DNA of 64,000 nt, taken from positions 11,968,501 to 12,032,500 of the forward strand of contig OZ018417.1 of NCBI GenBank assembly GCA_963969595.1, in the 5' to 3' direction. Shown here in pieces: positions 23,110 through 35,400 of this stretch. The DNA is from Neckera pumila (Eukaryota > Streptophyta > Bryopsida > Hypnales > Neckeraceae). Within the stretch, counting starts at the first letter, position 1. Every line of letters starts with the position of its first letter. The notes beneath the pieces were generated by a model. It was not told where the DNA came from, made no database searches, and saw only the letters and a list, made by a program, of their open reading frames with translations. A program made the translations under genes and the position numbers.

Positions 23110-25843
23110 ATGGAGAGTTCGAACGCACCGGCGTTGTTTTCAAAACGGAAATCGAAGAAGGTGTCCTCAAATCCCATCAGCAAGGAGCGCAACGTAACGG
23201 TACCTGTATCCGTGAAGGAAGATTTGAAGGCGGCGGAAGAAATCACTTCGTTCCAAGGATTAGGGTTAACTGATTGGCTGGTGCGATCATGCAAGGAGCT
23301 CGGGATGAAGCGCCCGACACCGGTGCAACAGGGTTGCGTCCCGCAGATTCTAGCGGGGAAGGACGTGTTCGGGTTGGCGCAGACGGGGAGTGGGAAAACA
23401 GCCGCGTTCGCGCTTCCGATTCTCCAGAAGCTGGCTGAGAATCCTTACGGTGTGTTTGCGCTCGTGTTGACGCCGACGCGAGAATTGGCGTTTCAAATCG
23501 CCGATCAGTTCAAGGCCTTGGGAGCCGAGATCAATTTGCGGAGTACGGTGGTGGTGGGAGGGATGGATATGACCGAGCAAGCCAAAGCTCTCATGCAGCG
23601 GCCTCACGTGGTTATTGCAACTCCTGGCCGTCTGAGGGATCATCTTATGAATGATCCTGGTATTCCAGCAGTCTTTGCAAGGGCCAAGGTATGTCAGGGC
23701 TTCGGGTTTCTGTCAAATTAACGTATCAGAAATTTTCTTTGCTCTTTGTTCGTTGAATTCGATATTTTTCGAAGTACTGTGTTAATGTGCCGCAATTTGA
23801 GGTATCACCTCAAGACGATCCTGGAATTCCAGCCGTCTTCGAGTAATTTAGGGTTCAAATTTTGTTGTCGAGAGTTAAATTATTCAGTAGGATTATTAGA
23901 AGTTTGCCATGCTTTGGATTCCCTGAAGTCGATAATTTTGAAGGAAATTCCAGCTTAAGGTATGTTCGCACTTGGCGTTAAGGGTGATGTCTAGAAGTAG
24001 GTCTAAGTTCGTTCCTAAGACCCTCAGTAACAGCACTCTTTACCACCAAGTGCGAACATACCTTCAGTTTGTCAGAACCAAATCCTAAACCGTAGATAAA
24101 TCCTAAATAGGTAGATTTTCGTCAAGAGTTGAGGTTACTTAGTAGGATGTTTTGGAATTTCTTTGTTTTGATCGACATATTTGAAGTATTGTATTAATTT
24201 ACTGGAACTTCTTTGGCAGTTTCTAGTGCTCGATGAAGCTGATCGGCTTATGGATGTCGGCTTCGAAAGTGAGCTCAGAGCTGTCTTTCAAGGCATGCCC
24301 GACACTCGCCAGACGTTACTGTTTTCTGCTACAATGACGACGAATCTGAAAGCTTTGCATGATGTCTCCTTGGATAAGGCTTTTTTCTATCAGGCTTACG
24401 AGGGGTTTAAAACGGTGGAAGCTCTCCAGCAGCACTACATCTTGACGCCTGCGAATGTGAAGGATGTGTATCTTATGCACATCATGTCCACTTTGGAGGA
24501 GCGAAAGATACGTTCGGTCATCATCTTTGCTTCCAGTTGCAGGTAGTTGTGACGAATTTCTCACTAAGAATTTTTTGACGTTTTTCGGTTTTCGGTTTTG
24601 TATCTATGTGACCGCAGATGCTGAGAGGAAGCGGAATGGTCCTGAATTCATGTCCTGTAGCAGGTTCTTAATGTTCAATCTAATCTGTGAACTTTTGCTT
24701 ATGTAGGACATGTCATTTATTAAGTTTGATGATGGCAGAGCTGGAAGTGGACACTACTGCATTGCACTCCATGAAGACACAGCAACAGAGGCTGGCATCT
24801 TTGAGTAGATTTAAGTCCGGGCAGGTGCCTATATTAATTGCGACTGATGTGGCAAGTAGAGGCCTGGATATTCCAACAGTTGACTTGGTAGTCAATTATG
24901 ACATTCCCAGGTGTGTAACGGATTACTTCTTTTGAACCTATTGTTTCATGTCTCGTGAAACTAGAAAAAATTGTATGACTCAACAACTTGGTTTGTTTCT
25001 TTTGAGGTGCGACAGTGATGTTTATTTTGCCAGAGTAACGCAGAGAATTCTCTGTGACTACGCTCGTCTAGATTATGTTATGCATTCTAGAACGGCCTAC
25101 TATTGTTGGTCATAGCCTGATCCTACCCCTATTGTATCAATCAGGTTCACTAGAGATTACGTTCATCGAGTGGGGAGAACAGCCCGTGCGGGAAGAGGGG
25201 GAAGTGCTGTCAGTTTGATTACACAGGTAGAATTACCTGTGTTTGGGTTGGAAGGTTATAAGGTTATCGAAGTTTTCTTCATTTTAATTGGCGTTGGTTG
25301 ATTGTTGATCAGTCGGGGTACTGAGATGGCTTCTGAGGCTCAGACACTAATTATGGTAGTGGTTGAAAAATTAAAGATTTTATCAGCGATGTTGGTTGCC
25401 GAACAAATAATAACAGTTTTCTGTTCCGCATCTATTCTGACCAGTGGTTTGTGTTTGCAGTATGATGTGGAGCTAGTACATGACATAGAGGAACTGCTAG
25501 GCAAAAAGCTAGAGGAATACGAAGTGGAAGAAGATAAGGTTTTGAAGACTATCACAAAGGTAGGGTTTCTTTGACAATATTTGTACCTTCCCTTTCTTGC
25601 TGAGGGTTTGCATCAGGAACTTTCAAAATGTTCTGAATACTCATATGTAGTTTGAATGTCGACTTCCCTCAGGTATACAAAGCAAAACGAGTTGCTATGT
25701 TGAAGATTGTGGATAGTGGATTTGAAGAGAAGGTGAAGACTCGCAAAGATCAAAAAGTGAAGTCTTTGGTGGACAAAGGTCTTTTAGATCCTAACAGGTT
25801 GAAGGAAAGGAAACGAAAGAAACCTGAAAACAGAGATTCTTGA
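23110..25843 (+). CDS. RH36: DEAD-box RNA helicase, DBP8/DDX49 (plant RH36) type, 6 exons
   Basis: Exons are 23110-23688, 24220-24542, 24707-24910, 25145-25226, 25461-25559 and 25673-25843. All junctions are GT-AG and the 485-aa product stays in frame. DBP8/DDX49 helicases act in the nucleolus in 40S subunit (18S rRNA) maturation. All helicase motifs are visible: the Q motif around 48-73 (FQGLGL...RPTPVQ), AQTGSGKT (90-97), PTRELA (122-127), TPGR (171-174), DEAD (198-201) and SAT (229-231). VIIFAS lies near 294, [12 protein letters not shown] near 346-357 and [13 protein letters not shown] near 376-388. The C-terminus is basic ([10 protein letters not shown]), as in this subfamily. The assignment within the DEAD family rests on [30 protein letters not shown] and the overall length. 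The start was taken at the first ATG before the Q motif. Confidence 0.9.
23957..24064. mobile_element. 108-bp MITE in intron 1 of the DEAD-box gene
   Basis: The ends AAGGTATGTTCGCACTTGG (23957-23975) and its perfect inverse (24046-24064) give 19-bp terminal inverted repeats. An inner palindrome (ggtctaag...cctaagacc, about 24000-24022) makes a cruciform-like core. It leaves the splice sites of the intron intact. No unambiguous target duplication is seen. Confidence 0.85.
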
Positions 25844-26916
25844 CAGAAGAATTGTCTCTGTTAAGATTATTGTAAAATATAGGACACAGGATTGCTGGGT
25901 GCCGAGTGTCATTTAGGACCTCGTTATTCTATTATCCTGCTTTGACTTGGTAGAGATCATGAATTGCTAACTTAATGGCTAATTCCACTGCTCAACGCTC
26001 CAACCAGTGCTGGTTAGAGTTTTTGTCAGATTCAATACTCAAAAGAATTTTGTAGTATTTTCTTTGTCATCTTGAGAATATGTTATACAAGGATTCATAA
26101 CATGATCTAGTCACTAATTTACAGTCAATTATACCGTAGTAACTTCCACAACGTATATTCACTTGTCTAAGATTTCAATAATATTTCATGTGCCAAATCT
26201 AGATTGCTCCTATCAGCATTGGAGCATGTGTTTCTGTTTTGTTGAGAGCTGTCCACAAGCAAGAGAGATTCGAACTAAATGGAGTCAAGAATTATGCAAT
26301 CAAAGTTAAGGTGATGACTCTTTCTCGTATGAAAATGCAGAACTTACTCTTTGATAACCATAGAAAATGTTTTTTAGTGACTCGAAGAAATTGTATTCTA
26401 CAATGAGAAACCATTCAGCACCACAGGAATGGTTTCTTACGTAACACTGGTGACGGAACTCGTTTCAGTAGATGAGCACCTTTTAGCATCACCACACATG
26501 ACAATTTGCAACCACCGAATTGTGTAAATTCTGAAAGCACTTGATACATCACACCAAATTTTGAAGCTGATTTGTATATGTTGTACAAAGCACTTATCAA
26601 GCCAGTCGCTTACAGCTCGTATATTCCGACACAGAGTTCTATGCCAAGAATCGCATTTGACAATGGGCTGTACAGTAAAGTACACTGCTTTGAAATCAAT
26701 AGTAGCTAACATTAAAGTACAATATCTAACATTGTGCCAACTAACCCAGCGTGGGATCTGACCCAAGCAAAAACCACCTGCCTCAGTAGTACCATACACA
26801 TAATAAATATGAAAGCCATCTTAATTGAAGAAGCAAAAATCACCTACCATTTGCCAAATATTAACATACACAAAGGACAACCACGACCCCCACCTGAATC
26901 GAAGAAACAAACCACA
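25844..26916. other. Convergent 3' flanks between DEAD-box gene and minus-strand gene
   Basis: No additional coding region is supported. This should hold the 3' UTRs of both genes. The 120-codon minus frame at 26437-26799 has no recognisable domain. Confidence 0.5.
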
Positions 26917-28313
26917 TTACTCTGTAGCACTACCTCCTGGCACGGCCTTGTTGCTAGTGTCCTTCACTGGAGTTCCAGTTTTTGCAGGTGATGACCAAGT
27001 GCTCTTAACGGCATCTCGCATAGCAGCCGCAGTCTGGCCCAAACTCTCCGAAACCGACTGCGCAGGGGGGTGCGTCACGGGCAAATTGGTCGTAGTCGGA
27101 GTGGCATGACTTGCATTAGCAGTCGGAGAGGGCGTGACGAAAGCATCCTTCACCGACTGTGCAGTCGAAGTAATCACGTTCCCCAACGACTGGAGCAACG
27201 TCGTGGGAGACTGCGTGTTCAAATCCTTGGAAGCAGTGGTAGTCGTAGCCCCTTCTTGCAGTTTTTCATTCGCCACAGCAATGCCGGAGGACAAGGCGTC
27301 GTGCACTTTGGCAATGCCCTGTTGGACGGCAGATTGCCCAACTTGGACCTTCTGTTTGGTGTCTTCGCTGCGTTGCTGGGCGTGTTCCCTGGCGGCAACG
27401 TTGAGACCCTGGGCGCCAGCGGCAGTCTCCCCGCTGGCTGTTCCGAGTTGACCAGCGATTTGCTTTCCGGTTGATTCTAACGTGGTGAAAGCCTCACCCA
27501 GTTGATTCAGTGCCTTGGTATAGCTATTCGTGGCGTCTTGCGCTGTGGCGTTTATGTCCCGCTGTAGCTTACCCCCATCAGAAGGTCTGCATACAAGAAA
27601 CACACACATACCATTAATAATTAAACCCTGAGATTCTACACCTGTCGTTTGTGTCCGTTCCCGATAGGAAATGAAGATGTAGACCCCAGTGCAACATGTT
27701 AGGTTGGAGATAATACTTGAGTCACTGTGAGCATTCGAACGTATGTGCGAGTGTGACTTTAGTGATAGCTGCGAAGAAATCACTTCGTGTACAAGAGCCA
27801 AACTCTACGGAGATCAGATATTTATCACTAAGTATGATGGTTTCTTATGCAGGTGCTAAATGGAAGAGATGAGTTGCTGTTTGGAAACCCGCTCAATACG
27901 AGACAAATTTAGCTTAAGCCACGGTCTCACATTTTCCAACAGTTTCACGATATCAACTCTAAAAGAAAAAAAAAAAACCCATCAAAACACAAGATACAAC
28001 GACCCATGATGAGACCAGTGGACGTAGATAGTTAACTCGTCAGCACGCCTGTCATTTCAAAGTAGACAAATTCTTAAAACAGGAGGAGCAATAAATCGTA
28101 GAAGAGAAAAAGCATTTACACATCTTATAAGACAGCACACAATTCCAGAATCCAGTGGGAGGGAGGAGTTGTAATTTTTTGCGAAGAAACACTCACTTGT
28201 TGGCAGGATCATTCGCTGCCTGGTTCGCTTTGTCGGCGAACTCGTGGATCTTACCCTTAGCGGCAATTTTGAGTTGACTCAGTTGATCCTCCACAGGTAC
28301 CTCAGGCTACAAG

Positions 28314-28355
<42 letters not shown>

Positions 28356-28510
28356 TGCATCAGACCTTCGCACTGAAAACCTTAAAAAGGTAGAGCGAGA
28401 GAGAATTCAACAACCAAGAAAATAAACAAAGCGAAGAATTCAAGCAGCGAACTCACCGGCACTGCCTCTGGCGCTTTCACGTAATCACCAGTTGAGGTAT
28501 TGTTCGCCAT
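26917..28510 (-). CDS. Ala/Thr/Ser-rich hydrophilic protein of unknown function (3 exons)
   Basis: Minus-strand exons are 28510-28457, 28300-28197 and 27586-26917. They splice in phase with GT-AG sites to give 275 aa; the ATG is at 28508-28510. I do not recognise the family. The chain is hydrophilic and without a membrane span. Exon 2 encodes KIHEFADKANQAAND, a helix-prone segment. Exon 3 has a long low-complexity part with evenly spaced Ala and Gln, for example SAVQQGIAKVHDALSSGIAV. It ends in a Thr/Pro/Ser-rich tail (residues ~205-275) containing SVSESLGQTAAAMRDAVKS. The composition and amphipathic pattern resemble LEA or other desiccation-linked proteins, but no diagnostic motif is present, so that is only a guess. 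Exon 1 is short and ends exactly at a phase-0 donor (GTGAGT), which makes the start fairly secure. Confidence 0.7.
28315..28347. repeat. (CA)n microsatellite in intron 1 of the minus-strand gene
   Basis: About 16 CA dinucleotides in a row, directly upstream (on the minus strand) of the exon 2 acceptor. The minus-strand reading is a TG run, which may lie near the polypyrimidine region of that acceptor. Confidence 0.9.
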
Positions 28511-29622
28511 AGCTGCTTCGAACGTTCACCACGCACAAAAACGACAATTCTCAAGCACAGAAAGATACAGAACCCGAAAATGAGAAGGGTGAGGCGCAGA
28601 TTCAAATTGTGGGCAGGTTCAGAATGGGAGTGAAAATGGACCAGAGGATGCGAAATGATGAAAAATACAAGAAATCGAGAGCGATATCAGACGAGAGTGG
28701 AGTGTGCGGGATGGTTTCTAGGCTGGCGTTCTCTCTCCGCCACGTGCCTTTGTCCCGCACGGCTAATAAGTCTAAGTTAGTCAGCTTACTCAGCTACATC
28801 CCTACTTCCTAGTGCTTGACCCGGTCATCAGGTCACTGAGATAGTGAGATCATTCTGAATCTGCATTCTATACACATGGTCATACAATAACGTAAGCCCT
28901 GACTCGAAACATCATACCTGCGACCGTGTTTCCCTGTCTTCTTGTCAGCCTCTGGCGCTTCCGTTTGCTTTGTCTTCTTCGCAGGATATGGGTCACGAAT
29001 CCTGCTGACCCAATTTTGAAGTTGGTTTCTCCGATCTCTCTCATCGTGGAGCTTCATGCGATCCGTCCAACCCACCTCATCTATTATCGTTGGTTTTGTA
29101 AGTTCTTCAATTTCCTTGCTGTTATCAATCAGCTCAACTTTTGCAGCACGTGAGTCTATGTTTCCTTTTGTGGAAGGAGCAGGTGAAAGAGGATGGCAGC
29201 TTTTTGTGTGTGATTGCTGCTCTTCTTTCTTTTATATGCGGCTATGGATTTTGTCCGATTTGGGACGTTGCTAGGTCGTGCCCCGTCGCTGAATTTCAAT
29301 TAGGGTGATCATTTCTTACATTCTTTGCAATGGAATTGGGGATCGCAAGTTAGGGTCTCGAGCTTCATTAATTCTTACAGAAGCTCTGTGTGCTTGCTTC
29401 TCATTGTTCTTTTCTATGCCGCAATTGGATTGACTGCCTTGACGTTACTAGGTCATGTCCCCGTCTCTTTACTTCAATTAGACTGGGAGTTCCTCTACTT
29501 GAGGGTGGATCACTGCACTCATTCTTGGCAACGAAAGTGGGGGGGGTTTCAATGTAGGGTTTCCAGAGCTAGTCCACAGCGTCAAAGTGTCGGGCACGCT
29601 GTGAACCAGCCTCTGATGCAAA
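28511..29622. promoter_or_regulatory. Shared ~1.1-kb divergent upstream region
   Basis: The minus-strand gene (ATG at 28510) and the ZIP gene (ATG at 29623) are divergent, so this interval should contain both promoters and 5' UTRs. 'GGCACGTGGCGGAG' reads on the minus strand near 28736-28750, so a CACGTG G-box core lies at about 28741-28746, roughly 235 bp upstream of the minus-strand start. G-boxes bind plant bZIP and bHLH factors, including ABA-responsive ones. This is a motif match only. Confidence 0.45.
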
Positions 29623-31482
29623 ATGGGAGCCCAATCTGAAGCAGAGGTGGTCTCCTTCGGATCTCAAGTCTGGGTGGCGCTCGCGCTGACAATGGTGGGC
29701 GGGCTCAGCACAGCTCTTGGCGGCCTCGTGGTCGTCCTGCAACCCACTCCTAACCTCAAGCGCCTGGGCGTTTTGCAAGGCTTGGCCGCGGGGCTCATGT
29801 TCACGCTCTCCTTCAACGACCTGATGCACAACGCCATCAACGCCATCGGCTTCCCGCGCGCCAATCTCTGGTTCTTTGGCGGAGTGTTGATGTTCGCTGG
29901 AATTGTCACTCTGATCCCAGAGCCGTCGTTAACCCCGTCCCAGAACGCGGCCATGGACAAGGGAGCCAACAAGAAAGGGGTCACCAAAGAAGCGCAACTC
30001 CTCATGCGCCAGCGTCGCAAGCAGGTAACCCTAATATGCACATGACTTTCAATTTCACATCAAGCTGTTTTCGCATAACAATGATCATGTACGATGTTTG
30101 GAAGATGATGCTGGGAATGTGTGTGGATAGCTTTCTACCCCTCTAGCTTGAATTTCCATGGTAGAAGCACAAAGGGTTTGTTGAAGGTTGCATATGTGGG
30201 AAGATTATTATGGTTTGAATATAATAAGGTAACCACACCTAATTGCAACGCTTACCTACATTCATCAAAAATGCACAACGATTGAATTCTCATCAAGCTG
30301 TTTTTCGCACAACAGTGATCACCTATGATATTGGGAAGAAGATGTTGGGAATGAGGGTGGAATGAGGGTGGCTGCCTACCCCCTAGCTTGAATCACGGTG
30401 TAAGAGGCACAATGGATTTGTTGACGCTTGAAGATATGGAAAAGTTATTGTGTTTTGAAAATAAGGTAACCAGAATTAATTGCAGCGCTTACCTAAATTC
30501 ATCAGAAATGCACATGACTTTCAAATTCTCATCAAGCTGTTTTTGCACAACAGTGATCATGTACGATACTGGGAAGAAGATGTTGGGAATGAGGGTGGGT
30601 AGCTGTCTACTCCCTAGCTTGAATCGCCATGTTAGATGCACAATGGATGTGTTGAAGCTTATCATTGTGGAAAGATAAGGTAACGTTCAGAATATAAGGT
30701 AACCACATCTAATTGCAACGCTTAAATAATTGCGGCACTACATAATCAATGAGTTCGTATTACATTTTGAGACTGTAAACCACCTCAACGTCAGAACTTG
30801 TGTCGATTTCAGATCAACTATGAATAACACGTTGGACCCTTGTAACTTCTGTCTATAGTATTCAATTACTGTATTATTTGGTGTGTTGGAATCCTGTTTG
30901 ATTTGCTAACAAGAGTAAACAGAATCTGAGCATTCTGATAAAAGTAAGTTTTCTTAGTGCTTAAAATGTGGTTACCTTAATGTGCACTTTTACCTAATTC
31001 GGTGTTAGGTGCTCATGAGCGGCATCGTCACGGCCGTGGGGATCGGCCTGCACAACTTTCCGGAGGGTATTGCAGTTTTCCTGGGATCCATGAAAGGATT
31101 AAGGGTGGGCATCAGTCTCGCTATGGCGATTGCGCTTCACAACATTCCGGAAGGGGTGGCTGTTGCGCTTCCCATCTACTTCGCCACCCAGAGTCGATGG
31201 AAAGCTTTCCAACTAGCGGCGTTCTCCGGTTTGGCTGAGCCTCTGGGAGTCCTTATTGTTGCCACTTTGTTTCCACAAAGCATGCCGCATCATGTATTGG
31301 AGGGTTTGTTGGCGGGGGTTGGCGGGATCATGGCGTTTCTGACGTTGCATGAGATGGTGCCGCTAGCTCTGGAGTATGCGGGCAGACGACAAGCTGTTGC
31401 GTCCGTTTTCATTGGCATGGCTCTCATGTCGGTGAGCTTGTATTTGTTAGAACTTAGTGTCCCTGAGGACTTGAAATTCTGA
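29623..31482 (+). CDS. ZTP29: ZIP-family zinc transporter, ZTP29/GufA-like (2 exons)
   Basis: Exons are 29623-30024 and 31009-31482; the junction is phase 0 and the product is 291 aa, close to Arabidopsis ZTP29. ZIP proteins move Zn2+ and related metals into the cytosol, and ZTP29 has been placed in the ER with a link to salt stress. The two metal-site signatures of the family are present: HNFPEG at 149-154 and HNIPEG at 178-183, in the fourth and fifth membrane helices. AEPLG follows near 210. About eight hydrophobic spans can be counted. The loop between spans 3 and 4 (about 100-134) is short, charged and lacks the histidine-rich run of many plasma-membrane ZIPs, as in the GufA/ZIP11 branch. 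The start ATG at 29623 lies directly before a short acidic N-terminus. The intron holds a tandem array, described separately. Confidence 0.9.
30023..30705 (+). repeat. Three tandem ~205-237-bp units in the ZIP intron, each starting with GGTAACC
   Basis: Units begin at about 30023 (the real exon 1 donor, GGTAACC), 30228 and 30465, and a fourth GGTAACC starts at 30699. Each unit then carries 'tcatcaagctgttttt', 'cacaacagtgatca', 'gggaagaagatgttggga', 'ctagcttgaat' and 'cacaa.gg.tttgttga'. An inverted TGGTTACCTTAA occurs at 30969-30980, which could be the far inverted end of an element running from about 30225. Confidence 0.8.
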
Positions 31483-32499
31483 TTCGAAAGTTCATCTTTT
31501 CAGGTTTATAATCAATTGCGCATTGTTGATTATTGCAAGTGATCTTGTGTCGATGACAGATGATGTGCAGAATACAGCAGGTCATGACAAAATCACATCA
31601 CATGAGGTCAATTACATCAGAACATTCATCAGAACATTCTTGAAAGGTTGAGAAGAGCTCCTGACATCTGGGGTACATCTCCTGATTCTTTCTTGGATCA
31701 TTGTATTTGGCCACCTTCTTTTGGGGCGTAAAATCAAGTGTGAACTGTTGATACTTGCAAGTCCATTTAGGAGGGATCCCTTGCAATCTATTTCTCAACT
31801 AAAGCATTAACGTCTGGGGCTTCCTATTTGGAGAAGCTCAGAAACGCCAAAGTTGAAACATTATTTTGCTTCAATCAGGAGTGTCTACAATTATCAGCTG
31901 ACAAGAAATGACTCCACACAATCTAGTTTGTAAGGAGTTTTTCCTGTCTACCTCATAAACAAAACTGCTTCTATCCTCACATCACGAACACATTCCGCCA
32001 CTCTCATGGTGTATTCCTGACTTCGGGATTGTGAACTAAAACGTGGAATGCGTGGAGGAGGGCCCATTTGAGTTCACGAAGCACACAAGAACAAATTGGT
32101 AAAAAGACCCTCTGAAAACAGCAGATGACAACACTAGGGCAATCTCTTTTCTGGTGCATTATTAACGTTTTAACTGCTGGAGTGAAATTTAGTAAAGTGG
32201 TCCCTTCTTGTTTCCCCACATGTTTCTGTTAATCTTGAATCTTCAGGCTTTACTGGTTTGAGGGTTGCGCAAATAATAAAGTATTGGTAATTAATTGTAA
32301 TTTTTTGTCTGTGCCAGTTCTCACGCTCGGGATTCTATTCTTATGGATGCGCCACTACTTAATTTGAGTTGTCCCACTTGAAGCTTTGAAACGTTTTATC
32401 AGTTTCCCGTATCAATCATGTGCATAAACGAGCTTTGTTAAATGAAGAATTTCTCATTGGGTATTACGATTTGAAGTGTAGAGTGAACCTATCGTTTAC
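31483..32499. other. Intergenic DNA between ZIP gene and RAPTOR fragment
   Basis: I looked here for the missing upstream part of RAPTOR (caspase-like RNC domain and HEAT repeats) and found none. No other coding region is supported. Confidence 0.55.
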
Positions 32500-35400
32500 A
32501 TATCACATGGAACGTAGCAAGTACCTGGCGTACTCCTGGTGGTTTAAGACGGGCGGCATCCACTTCTGCTGACCTCTTCTGGAACCTGTTCATGATGATG
32601 AAGAAGAGAATTTAGCTCGCCGCGAAAGAAGAGAAAGAGAGGCGCTCAGCGGGATTACTATGTGCCAGCGTTTAAGTGAGTGGTTATTCTTGCAGTGTTT
32701 CGAATTCTCGAGATAATCGTTTGTATTCCGATGTGCATTTATTGTTGCACATCTTAAATTGTATTCCAAAACTCCGTACAATGGTAGGCGTACATACGTT
32801 TTCACTCCTTGGAGCTCTGTAGGGATGACTTGTGAGATACTTTTCGTGTACAAGACCACAGCTCTGCTTTGTAGCATGTTGTCTGACTCTTGTGGCGTAT
32901 ATCCAAATTTTGCAGCTGTGAGCAAGGTCAGCAACCAAATTGCAAGTTGGGAGCTGGAGTCTGAGATGAGAACGAAAGCTGTGCTTTTGCATCCATTTAT
33001 TTGTATTGCTGATGATAAAGAGACCATCAGGTATCAATTCGATTAGGTTTTGAGTAATTATTTTCTCTTTTTACCGCAGTATAAGGGACTTAGAATAAAG
33101 CAATAGTTGACTAAATTGAATGCTGGTTGTAGGTTATGGGATTATGAAAATGCTGCAGTTGTGAACACCTTTGATAACCCCAACACTCCTGACAAGGGGG
33201 TCTCCAAGCTCTGTTTGCTCAACGAACTGAACGGTAGTCTTCTCCTTGTTGCTTCAAGTGCGTTTTTCATAGCTTTTGAATGTGCAGGGTCTTATCTCAA
33301 AACTTTCACTTGGTTACTGGGGTTACTGAGTAATGTTGGTTACATGTCAAGTATCTCCATGACCCACTCTTCTTCTTCTACTCTTATCCGGACTGGTTGT
33401 TGCTTTAAAACATTTTTCAATGCTAAAACTGTTCTTGAATTATTTTAAGAACAGTCCGACGAAGATCCGGTTTAAGGAGAACAGTCCATTTGGACTTTTG
33501 AAATTGACTACGCTCCTTTGCGCTTTGGGGTACAGGTGATGGTAGTGTGCGGGTTTGGAGGGACTACACACAAACGGACAATCACCGCCTGGCAACTTCG
33601 TGGCAGTCTGTTCCAGGCCACAAGCCTGGTTCTCGAAGCATCAGTGCCGTTGTAGACTGGCATCAATTGTCAGGGTATTTGGTAAGGCAGCTTTTCCGTC
33701 TTCATATTTTGACAAACAGACAAGATTGTTGTTTGGTTGTGAGTCTCATGGTTCAGCAGTTGAGTTTCATATATTGCAATTTCCTATTGACCAAACGTGT
33801 AACATTGCAGCTGGATTGTGTAGTATGCATCAGGTCAAATCTCTTGGATTATGGTGTGGGATCTTGATCGAGAGCAGCTCATCTCAAGCATATCCTCTCA
33901 TTCAGATAGTTGTGTGTCTGCCGTGGTATGTCCGTGGATCTGATTCTTTTCTTTATTTGCATCATGTCTTTGATTGTTTTTAGTTGTGGCACGTTGAATT
34001 GCAACAATCTTTATATCGGCAACATGAGTTTATGTTTCTAGGTTCTCAACCTATAGACTACCTGCACACTATTCAACAGTATTGTCTTAGCTGATCTCCT
34101 GCAATTCAATTGTTTGTTTATGATTTACTTATCTAATTTTCCTGGTTGTACCTATTCTTGGGGTTGAGGTTAAGTGTAGACGTCTCTGTCGAAACCAATT
34201 CGGAGAGGTTCAATATCATTGGTCTTCAATAGTTACAGCTGTTATATGATTGTACGTCGATGGTTGTCTTCCTATCGTGTCTCATTGTGGTTGGCTGGTT
34301 ACGTGGAACGCTTAACCCCTAAAGGCCCAAGGCCTTTTTTCTGCCAAAAAACACCCAAAACTGTCATTTTTTTACCAATGAATGTAAAAAAAATTAAAAA
34401 TATTTTTTTTGCACATCTAACCGTAGGATCTTGCACCTAAATAGTACAAGAATTTGTGGAAAATTTTTCAGAATTTCTGACCACACAGATTGCAAGATAT
34501 CTACATTAAAAGTGAAAAAAACAAATTTTTCAGCACATTGTGGGACTGGATTTTTTGACTTTGAACATTTTTAACCTAAAACTTTTGCACTACAGAGTTT
34601 TGAGCTTTAAATGTTTATAGTGGAGAATTGAGTTGACAATCTACCAAAAAAAAAAGGATCCAAAAAAACTTAATTCTCATTATTAAAAGAATTGTTAAGT
34701 AGAAGTAGATACGAGATAGAAGAAAAATCTAAAATATTCATAAATTTTAGATGGAATTAAAATGCACTAATCCCAAAGGTGAGATTGTTCTAGCAAGTAA
34801 ATTAAACGATGTCAAAAAAAAAATTTGAAAAATTTGAAAAATTGCATTCAGAAATGAGTCCTACAAGTCATTTTTTTCAAAAAGATGCTCTAACTGTCCA
34901 AAAAACAAGAATGTCCATAACTTTCTCATAACAAATCCAAATGAAATGAATCAAAGCTTTCTAGATAGACAAAAATATAATCTATGAGAAAAAAAATACG
35001 AAAAAAAAAAAAAAAAAAAATTGCAAAATTTTTTGTGCTGCCCTCCGTCCCCTGTTTTGAGCTTATTTGGTCATAATTTTTGTTCCCGGGCACCGATTGT
35101 GAAAAAAATTATATTCTCACAAAGCTAATCAGCTTTTCTACCCCCAAAAAAAGTTTCAAAAGATCAAGAGAAAATTTCAGCCCATAGGTACCTGCCCGAA
35201 AACGCATTTGTCCCTCTAAGGGACAACGGGCTTTTAGGGGTTAAATATCGTTTCAAAAGATCAGGAGAAAATATTGTCTTGTATATCTTGGCAGGCGGCT
35301 TTTCAAACACACAATGCGCATGTGGTTTCTGGTTGTGGAGACAGTTTTGTGCGGCTTTATGATATTCGGTCCAGAGACATGTAGGTTCTTTAACCTTCAC

